A stretch of 5,213 nt of DNA from an uncultured Lachnospiraceae bacterium (GTDB lineage: Bacteria; Bacillota; Clostridia; Lachnospirales; Lachnospiraceae). The position numbers were made by a program, and so were the translations under genes. The notes under the pieces are model-generated. The model searched no databases. It had not been told where the DNA came from and saw only the letters and a program-made list of their open reading frames with translations. Of this stretch, positions 1-4,200 are shown one piece after another. Location: NCBI GenBank assembly GCA_947305345.1, contig CAMZDH010000058.1:1-5213 (forward strand), in the 5' to 3' direction. The stretch's first letter is position 1; each line of letters starts with the position of its first letter.

Positions 1-672
1 GGCATCATGGCGCGGGAAGCAGGGATCCGCTGGTGGGAAGGCGCGGTCATGAGTTTCTTAACGAACGCGTCCGCGGGCGAATACGCGGGCATCCGCGTGA
101 TCCTGGAAGAGAGCGGCATCGTATCGATGATCCTCGTCACGATCGTCGCCTCCGCCCGGTATTTCCTGATGGCATCCGCATTGTCGCAGCGTCTGTCGCC
201 GGATTTAAAGCTCGGTCATCGGCTGCTGATCGCGTTTGATCTAACGGATGAGATCTTCGGCGTGGAGATCTCGAGACCGGGGTATCTTGAGCCGGTCTTT
301 GCCTACGGACTCTTTATTCTCCCGCTCATCGGGTGGTCGAGCGGCACGGCGCTCGGGATCGCGGTCGGGAACATTCTTCCCGCTTCCATCGTCAACGCCC
401 TGTCGGTCGCGCTGTACGGCATGTTCATTGCGATCATCATCCCGCCGGCGAGAAGGAACAAGGCGGTCGCGATCGGCGTCCTCGTGTCCTTCGGGCTTTC
501 GTTCGCGTTTTCCAGGATTCCGGGGCTTTCAAGCCTCGACTCCGGCACGCGGACGATCATCCTGACGGTCCTGATCACGTCGCTCCTCGCGCTGATCTTT
601 CCGGTGAAGGACGAACTCCTGAACGCCGGGATCCCCGAAAAAACGGGCGAAGAAGCGGAGGCCGCGCCATGA
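1..672 (+). CDS. azlC: AzlC-family branched-chain amino acid exporter subunit (5' end outside window)
   Basis: This is the large integral-membrane subunit of the AzlCD (YgaZH-type) exporter, which moves branched-chain amino acids and analogues out of the cell. The frame is open from the first base. An ATG at position 7 exists, but the residues around it (AREAGIRWW) match the interior of AzlC proteins. Family members normally have about 30 more residues with a first hydrophobic segment before this point, so the true start lies upstream and the gene is partial. Counting from the first codon, hydrophobic segments lie at roughly 12-31, 38-61, 97-126, 130-149, 153-172 and 184-201. A conserved-looking DLTDE motif lies near residues 80-84. 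The charged tail ends inside azlD, with which the stop codon overlaps (ATGA). A partner azlD directly downstream makes the family call firm; substrate specificity is inferred from the family. Confidence 0.9.
   Translation, partial: GIMAREAGIRWWEGAVMSFLTNASAGEYAGIRVILEESGIVSMILVTIVASARYFLMASALSQRLSPDLKLGHRLLIAFDLTDEIFGVEISRPGYLEPVFAYGLFILPLIGWSSGTALGIAVGNILPASIVNALSVALYGMFIAIIIPPARRNKAVAIGVLVSFGLSFAFSRIPGLSSLDSGTRTIILTVLITSLLALIFPVKDELLNAGIPEKTGEEAEAAP
657..661 (+). promoter_or_regulatory. Ribosome binding site for azlD, inside azlC
   Basis: GGAGG lies 7 nt before the azlD ATG at 669 and is embedded in the last codons of azlC. With the ATGA stop/start overlap this points to translational coupling, which helps keep the two exporter subunits in balance. 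Confidence 0.7.
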
Positions 673-980
673 AAACGATGCTGTACATCCTCGTCATGGC
701 CGCCGTGACGTTCCTCATCCGGGCGATCCCGCTCACGGTCTTCCGGAAGCCGATCAAGAGCCGGTTCATCCGGTCGTTTCTCTATTATCTGCCGTACGTG
801 ACGCTTGCGGTCATGACCTTCCCCGCGATCATGGACGCGACGGATTCGCCGGTTGCCGGGATTGCGGCCCTCGTCATCGGCATCGTTATGGCCTGGTTCG
901 GGCTCGGGCTGTTCCCGGTCGCGATCGCGGCGAGCGTAACGGTTTTTGTATTACAGCTATTTTTAGTTAATGCGTCATAG
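669..980 (+). CDS. azlD: AzlD-family small subunit of branched-chain amino acid exporter
   Basis: A 103-residue protein of typical AzlD length that pairs with AzlC to form the amino-acid exporter in the cytoplasmic membrane. Four hydrophobic stretches are visible at about residues 4-24, 37-55, 62-80 and 82-100. Family-like features are the Arg18-x-x-Pro21 motif at the end of the first helix and the YLPYVTLAVMTFP stretch at 40-52 in the second. The ATG at 669 is chosen because it has a GGAGG 7 nt upstream and overlaps the azlC stop. A longer open frame beginning at 333 reads through azlC out of frame and is not the gene. The last dozen codons (about 939-980) turn AT-rich, with TTA and CTA leucine codons rarely used elsewhere in the window. 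The gene is followed after 14 nt by thrH, in the same apparent operon. Confidence 0.93.
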   Translation: MKTMLYILVMAAVTFLIRAIPLTVFRKPIKSRFIRSFLYYLPYVTLAVMTFPAIMDATDSPVAGIAALVIGIVMAWFGLGLFPVAIAASVTVFVLQLFLVNAS

Positions 981-987
981 AAGGAGG
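981..987 (+). promoter_or_regulatory. Ribosome binding site that decides the thrH start
   Basis: AAGGAGG is a full-strength Shine-Dalgarno sequence. It lies 7 nt before the ATG at 995, but only 4 nt before the in-frame GTG at 992 and 13 nt before the ATG at 1001. The 995 start is therefore preferred. It also places the catalytic Asp at residue 7, as in Pseudomonas ThrH. Confidence 0.8.
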
Positions 988-994
988 TAATGTG

Positions 995-1594
995 ATGAAT
1001 ATGGTCTGTCTTGATATGGAAGGCGTGCTGACGCCGGAGATCTGGATCGCGTTTTCGGAGGCGAGCGGGATCCCGGAGCTCCGCAGAACGACACGCGATG
1101 AACCGGATTATGATAAGCTCATGCGCTGGAGGATCGGCATCTTAAAGGAGCATGGCCTCGGCCTGAAGGAAATTCAGGCGGTCATCCGCACGATCGATCC
1201 CCTGCCGGGCGCGACCGAATTCCTCCACGACCTTCGGGAACGGACGCAGGTCGTGATCTTAAGCGATACCTTCGAGGAGTTCGCGATGCCGCTGATCCAG
1301 AAAATGGGGCAGCCGACGATCCTCTGCAATTCGCTCGTCGTCGCTGAAGACGGCGAGATCCTCGCCCACAAAATGCGGATCGAAAAGTCCAAACTTTCGA
1401 CCGTAAAAGCGTTCCAGTCGATCGGCTATGAGACGATCGCCGCGGGCGACAGCTTCAACGACCTCGCGATGATCGAAGCCTCGAAAGCGGGCTTCCTTTT
1501 CAGGACGACCGAGGCGATCAAGGCCGCCCATCCCGGGATCCCGGCCCTCGAGACCTTTGACGAACTGAAGGAAGCGATCTTCAAGGCGCTGTAA
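995..1594 (+). CDS. thrH: ThrH-type phosphoserine phosphatase / homoserine phosphotransferase (HAD superfamily)
   Basis: A 199-residue cytosolic HAD-superfamily enzyme. The Pseudomonas ThrH enzyme dephosphorylates phosphoserine and can transfer the phosphate to homoserine, linking serine and threonine synthesis; the same activity here is inferred from close motif agreement. Motif I is CLDMEG (residues 5-10), with nucleophile Asp7 and the ThrH-specific Glu9 in place of the usual second Asp. The following PEIWIAF (14-20) is a ThrH signature. The TTRDEPDYD segment (32-40) belongs to the cap region. Motif II is ILSDTF (88-93, Ser90), motif III is Lys133, and motif IV is GDSFND (151-156). Length is close to the roughly 205 residues of the Pseudomonas protein. 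The gene sits 14 nt behind azlD, so it is probably co-transcribed with the exporter, and it ends 26 nt before a strong terminator. Whether phosphatase or phosphotransferase activity dominates cannot be told from sequence. Confidence 0.92.
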   Translation: MNMVCLDMEGVLTPEIWIAFSEASGIPELRRTTRDEPDYDKLMRWRIGILKEHGLGLKEIQAVIRTIDPLPGATEFLHDLRERTQVVILSDTFEEFAMPLIQKMGQPTILCNSLVVAEDGEILAHKMRIEKSKLSTVKAFQSIGYETIAAGDSFNDLAMIEASKAGFLFRTTEAIKAAHPGIPALETFDELKEAIFKAL

Positions 1595-1619
1595 GCGCGG
1601 TGCTTTGAGCAATCATGCG

Positions 1620-1659
1620 AAAAACGGACGGCCCAGCTGTTCGGGCCGTCCGCTTTTTT
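1620..1659 (+). terminator. Bidirectional intrinsic terminator between convergent genes
   Basis: A perfect 10-bp GC-rich inverted repeat (CGGACGGCCC at 1625-1634, GGGCCGTCCG at 1643-1652) encloses an 8-nt loop. It is followed after one C by six T (1654-1659). On the left flank five A (1620-1624) read as U on the minus-strand transcript, so the same hairpin can also stop the minus-strand gene that ends at 1678. The site lies in the 83-nt gap between thrH and the convergent HD-domain gene. Confidence 0.92.
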
Positions 1660-1677
1660 GCTTTTTCTATGCGTCAT

Positions 1678-2259
1678 TCAGTCTTTGTGGTTCTTCTGAA
1701 AGACCTGTTCCGTCAGCCACTTCAGTTCCTGCCAGGCGCTCGTTGCAGCGAATTCCCTGGTCTCCTCGAGCACGCACGTATAATACCACTCCTGCATTTT
1801 CGGGTCTTTCTGGTGAAAATGCTGCCAGAGCGCTTCGCCCGAGATCATGTAGTCGCGGTAGAAGGAGCGCATATTGGAGAGCTTATCGGAGAGCCAGAGG
1901 ATCCTTTCCGCGGGATCGGAGCATTCATGAAGCCGCCGGAGGCTTTCTTCCTTGCGGCGCTTCCAGGTCTGTTCCGCCGGAAGCTCGCGGTATTTTTCCT
2001 CAGTCTCCGTCTGCACGAGCGAAGCGACGCGCTCCCCGAATTTTTCCTTCAGGGTCTCAATGCGGATGCCCGCGTCTTCGATCGTGTCGTGCAGGAGGGC
2101 GGCGATCAGGACGTCGCGGTCCTCGGTCAGCGTCGCGGCGACGGAAGCCACCTCCACGGGGTGGAGAATGAACGGAATGTCGCGGTGCTTCCGGCAGGCG
2201 CCTTTGTGCGCGCGTGCCGCAAAATCCAGTGCTTCGATAAAGAGTTCATCGCGATCCAT
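1678..2259 (-). CDS. Stand-alone HD-domain protein of the SpoT/Mesh1 (ppGpp hydrolase-like) type
   Basis: A 193-residue cytosolic protein whose N-terminal 130 residues resemble the (p)ppGpp hydrolase domain of Rel/SpoT and the small alarmone hydrolases. Visible residues are His18 and Arg23-Lys24, His33 in FILHP, His57-Asp58 in LLHDT, Glu61-Asp62, the FGERVASLV helix (74-82), and Asp125-Lys126-Leu-x-Asn129. The last spacing matches the metal-binding Asp and nucleotide-contacting Asn of Mesh1. No synthetase, TGS or ACT domain is present, and the protein is far shorter than Rel. The C-terminal 60 residues are Trp-rich, predicted helical and not recognised. The ATG at 2259 has AAAGGA (2265-2270) 5 nt upstream. 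It is the second gene after the MBL-fold hydrolase, with a 94-nt gap. The metal-dependent HD phosphohydrolase call is firm; ppGpp as substrate is inference, and other nucleotides are possible. Confidence 0.85.
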   Translation of the reverse strand: MDRDELFIEALDFAARAHKGACRKHRDIPFILHPVEVASVAATLTEDRDVLIAALLHDTIEDAGIRIETLKEKFGERVASLVQTETEEKYRELPAEQTWKRRKEESLRRLHECSDPAERILWLSDKLSNMRSFYRDYMISGEALWQHFHQKDPKMQEWYYTCVLEETREFAATSAWQELKWLTEQVFQKNHKD

Positions 2260-2353
2260 GATTGTCCTTTCTGGTTTGTGTTATTCATAAAACACGTATT
2301 TTTTTAACCGGCGTTCCGGCGGATGCGCGTGGTGTTTTCGTGCCGCCCGGTCT
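2260..2353 (-). other. Intergenic leader between MBL hydrolase and HD-hydrolase genes
   Basis: No gene is seen here, and no intrinsic terminator for the upstream MBL gene: the CCGG hairpin (2308-2319) is only 4 bp and is followed by A rather than U on the minus transcript. A run of T at 2299-2305 (A on the minus strand) makes part of the gap AT-rich. AAAACAC (2289-2295) is complementary to GTGTTTT (2332-2338). Its AACAC part also complements GTGTT (2278-2282). Two mutually exclusive hairpins are therefore conceivable ahead of the HD gene's ribosome site at 2265-2270. Read-through from the MBL gene is likely, but a weak internal promoter cannot be excluded. Confidence 0.4.
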
Positions 2354-3079
2354 TTAAAACACTTCCCGCTGGAACGGCTTTGTGACCAGCCGCCAGTCGC
2401 GGTCTCCTTGCGTCTTTTCGAGGATCTTTCCCACCTGTTTCCCGTAGCCGAAAACGTCGTCTTCCGGGAACGGCATGTGGTAGAAGAGCACATGCTTCGC
2501 GCCGATCCTGTCCACCGCGTCCCGCCCGGCGGCAAGCGCGAGCCACGGAAAGTTCAGGCAGAGCAGGTCGATCGGCGGCTTTCCCGCTTTTTCCCGGTTT
2601 TCGATCCATTCGAGCAGCTCCGGGCATGCGACGCGGCAGTCCCCGGGGGCTAAAACGGACTGACCGTCCGCCTCGAGGTGCAATGCGTAATTCTTGCAGC
2701 TTTCAAGGCCTTTTCCCGCATGTGTCAGGCGAAAACAGCAAAGACGGATGCTGCCGAGTTCAAGGGTTTCAACGGCATTCCGGAGCCGGATCTGCCGGTC
2801 GATCCCTTTGTTGCCTTCAATGACCAGTTTCGCGCCAGGGTATTTTTCCAGCGCTTCGATCGCGAGCTGCCTCGAAAAATGATCGCTGTGGGCGTGGGTA
2901 TAGAGAAGATAGTCGGGATGGTTCAATGCTGGATCTCCGTACATTTTTTCACGCATTTCCGGCGTAACGATCGAATAATGTGACGTGTTCCTGTCGTGCA
3001 GCGCGTCGATCCAGAAACGCTTTCCGGAAAAGTCCAGGATGATGCACGCATTTGCAGTTGAATGGACGATGATGCTCAT
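2354..3079 (-). CDS. MBL-fold metallohydrolase
   Basis: A 241-residue soluble metallo-beta-lactamase-fold hydrolase, probably binding two metal ions. Numbering from the ATG at 3079, the signature THAHSDHF (61-68) gives His62, His64, Asp66 and His67. Further ligands are His120 (LTHAGK), Asp147 (APGDC) and His201 (FYHMPF), so the set is complete. The N-terminal half has the usual strands leading into Asp25. No export signal is visible and the substrate cannot be deduced; UlaG-like or other small hydrolase functions are all possible. The in-frame ATG at 3097 would add six residues but lacks a ribosome site and lies only a few bases from the predicted transcription start. The ATG at 3079 has AGAGGA 9 nt upstream and is preferred. 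The gene heads a minus-strand unit with the HD-domain gene, and its promoter region is shared with the divergent channel gene. Confidence 0.85.
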   Translation of the reverse strand: MSIIVHSTANACIILDFSGKRFWIDALHDRNTSHYSIVTPEMREKMYGDPALNHPDYLLYTHAHSDHFSRQLAIEALEKYPGAKLVIEGNKGIDRQIRLRNAVETLELGSIRLCCFRLTHAGKGLESCKNYALHLEADGQSVLAPGDCRVACPELLEWIENREKAGKPPIDLLCLNFPWLALAAGRDAVDRIGAKHVLFYHMPFPEDDVFGYGKQVGKILEKTQGDRDWRLVTKPFQREVF

Positions 3080-3088
3080 GCCGTCGGT

Positions 3089-3094
3089 TCCTCT
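3089..3094 (-). promoter_or_regulatory. Ribosome binding site that decides the MBL hydrolase start
   Basis: AGAGGA on the minus strand lies 9 nt before the ATG at 3079. It overlaps the upstream in-frame ATG (3095-3097), which would leave that ATG without a ribosome site. This favours 3079 as the real start. Confidence 0.55.
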
Positions 3095-3108
3095 CATTCG
3101 TTCGGTTT

Positions 3109-3137
3109 ATTCTACCATGCCGGATCGGTAAAGTCCA
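3109..3137 (-). promoter_or_regulatory. Candidate sigma-A promoter for the MBL/HD unit
   Basis: On the minus strand, TGGACT (3132-3137) as -35 and TAGAAT (3109-3114, five of six consensus bases) as -10 are separated by exactly 17 nt. Transcription would begin near 3102, giving a short leader of about 20 nt before the ATG at 3079. Found by eye only. Confidence 0.5.
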
Positions 3138-3256
3138 CCTCCTTGTTATTTTTTTGATTGATTTTTACAGGGGAATGGGATAAGATGAAAACTGGTATGA
3201 TAGGTGATCGTAACCAAGAATATTTTAACAGAACCGAATCATCAATACGGGGGTTC
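3138..3256. other. AT-rich divergent intergenic region
   Basis: This stretch between the divergent MBL and channel genes is markedly more AT-rich than the coding DNA around it, including a T-run at 3147-3155. The frame of the channel gene stays open back to about 3158, but the implied residues are polar and their codons unlike those of the gene. The stretch is therefore read as promoter and leader rather than coding. No operator palindrome was recognised. Confidence 0.5.
3193..3201 (+). promoter_or_regulatory. Candidate extended -10 promoter for the channel gene
   Basis: TGGTATGAT combines a TGn extension with TATGAT, five of six consensus -10 bases. No convincing -35 lies at the right distance; TTTACA at 3164-3169 is too far away. 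Transcription would begin near 3208, leaving a leader of about 50 nt before the channel start. A weaker alternative pairs TTGATT (3154-3159) with GGATAA or GATAAG near 3178-3184. Confidence 0.35.
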
Positions 3257-3259
3257 ATG

Positions 3260-4159
3260 ATGGAACAGAAAAACAAAAAGAGCAAGATCCTTCGCTTCAT
3301 CATCTGCGCGGGCGTACTGGTCGTCGCGATCGCGCTTGCATTCATCTTCAAGGTGATCGATTTCAAGAATATGGGCGAAATCAATTTCAACTATAAGACG
3401 TTGCTGAAATTGATCGTGATGATCGCAGGCGTTCTGGCGGCGGAAACGCTCATTGTCTTTATCCTGAGCTTGCCGAATCCGGAAAACCACCGGGCCCGCT
3501 CGATCCTTTCGATCGTGTCCAGCCTGATGAAATACGTCGCGGCCGTCGTCATTCTGGTCGCCGGCCTCACGATCCTCGGCGTCAATGTTTCGACGATCGT
3601 CGCGAGCGTCGGGATCGTCGCCCTCGTCGTCGGATTCAGCGCGGAGAGCCTGATCGCGGACGTCGTCACCGGCGCGTTCATGCTGTTTGAGAATCAGTAC
3701 AACGTCGGCGACATCGTGGAGATCGGCGGCTTCCGCGGTACGGTCTCGAACATCGGCATCCGGACGACGTCGATCACGGACGTCGGCGGCAACGTGAAGA
3801 TCATCAACAATTCGGCGATGAAGAATGTTTTAAACCGCTCTGACCGGACGTCGCGCAGCGGTTCCGAGATCGTGGTGCCTTACGGCACGGATTTCGAGAA
3901 GCTTGAAAGCGAGATCCCGGCGCTGCTTGAACGCATTTACGCGGCGCATCCCGATATGATGAAATCGGTGCCGGTCTACCTTGGCATTCAGACGCTTGCG
4001 GACAGCGGCGTCGTCATGAAATTCGTTGTGGAAGTCGAAGAAAAGAACATTTTCGCCGGCAGCCGCACGCTGAACCACGACCTTTTGCTCGGCTTCAAGA
4101 AGCTTGGCGTGGAATGCCCGTTCCCGCAGGTCGACGTGCACAACATTCCGACGCATTGA
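3260..4159 (+). CDS. MscS-family mechanosensitive ion channel
   Basis: A 299-residue small-conductance mechanosensitive channel subunit, expected to form a heptamer in the cytoplasmic membrane and to release solutes on hypo-osmotic shock. After a basic N-terminus (KNKKSK), hydrophobic segments lie at about 10-31, 48-71 and 85-107. The pore-lining TM3 follows at about 110-143, rich in Gly, Ala and Val, with GFSAES at 125-130. Then come FENQYNVGDIVEI (143-155) and the beta domain with FRGTVSNIGIRTT, which are hallmarks of the family. The soluble C-terminal alpha-beta domain runs to the end. Length is close to E. coli MscS (286). The start at 3260 is preferred because GGGGG at 3249-3253 lies 6 nt upstream; ATG at 3257 is nearly equivalent. 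In-frame ATGs at 3185 and 3197 would add a polar, AT-rich extension and seem less likely. A second gene follows after 41 nt without a terminator. Confidence 0.93.
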   Translation: MEQKNKKSKILRFIICAGVLVVAIALAFIFKVIDFKNMGEINFNYKTLLKLIVMIAGVLAAETLIVFILSLPNPENHRARSILSIVSSLMKYVAAVVILVAGLTILGVNVSTIVASVGIVALVVGFSAESLIADVVTGAFMLFENQYNVGDIVEIGGFRGTVSNIGIRTTSITDVGGNVKIINNSAMKNVLNRSDRTSRSGSEIVVPYGTDFEKLESEIPALLERIYAAHPDMMKSVPVYLGIQTLADSGVVMKFVVEVEEKNIFAGSRTLNHDLLLGFKKLGVECPFPQVDVHNIPTH

Positions 4160-4180
4160 CGCTGGCAGCCTGAGTTCTGA

Positions 4181-4186
4181 AAGGAG
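4181..4186 (+). promoter_or_regulatory. Possible ribosome binding site for the anchored protein, widely spaced
   Basis: AAGGAG lies 14 nt before the ATG at 4201, longer than the usual 5-9 nt. The purine-rich GAAGAAAAG next to the ATG may help. An in-frame TGA at 4171-4173 and the absence of another ATG until codon 65 leave 4201 as the only conventional start, so translation may be inefficient or the spacing simply unusual. Confidence 0.45.
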
Positions 4187-4200
4187 CGTGCGAAGAAAAG

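Noticed and set aside
333..980. 215-codon plus-strand frame ending with AzlD
   Set aside because: Only the part from 669 is AzlD. The upstream part is an out-of-frame Arg/His-rich shadow of azlC.
992..994. GTG at 992 as the thrH start
   Set aside because: It sits only 4 nt from the Shine-Dalgarno sequence and would shift the catalytic Asp by one position. ATG at 995 has ideal spacing.
1615..2307. Long plus-strand open frame (230 codons) opposite the HD-domain gene
   Set aside because: It begins inside the terminator hairpin and is a mirror of the minus-strand HD gene, which has clear catalytic motifs and a ribosome site.
2299..2320. Possible terminator after the MBL gene (CCGG hairpin next to a T-run)
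   Set aside because: On the minus transcript the run is A, not U, and the stem is only 4 bp, so it does not fit an intrinsic terminator in either direction for these genes.
3112..3390. 92-codon minus-strand frame across the intergenic region and the channel N-terminus
   Set aside because: It has no ribosome site and no family resemblance, and it is antisense to the first membrane helix of the channel.
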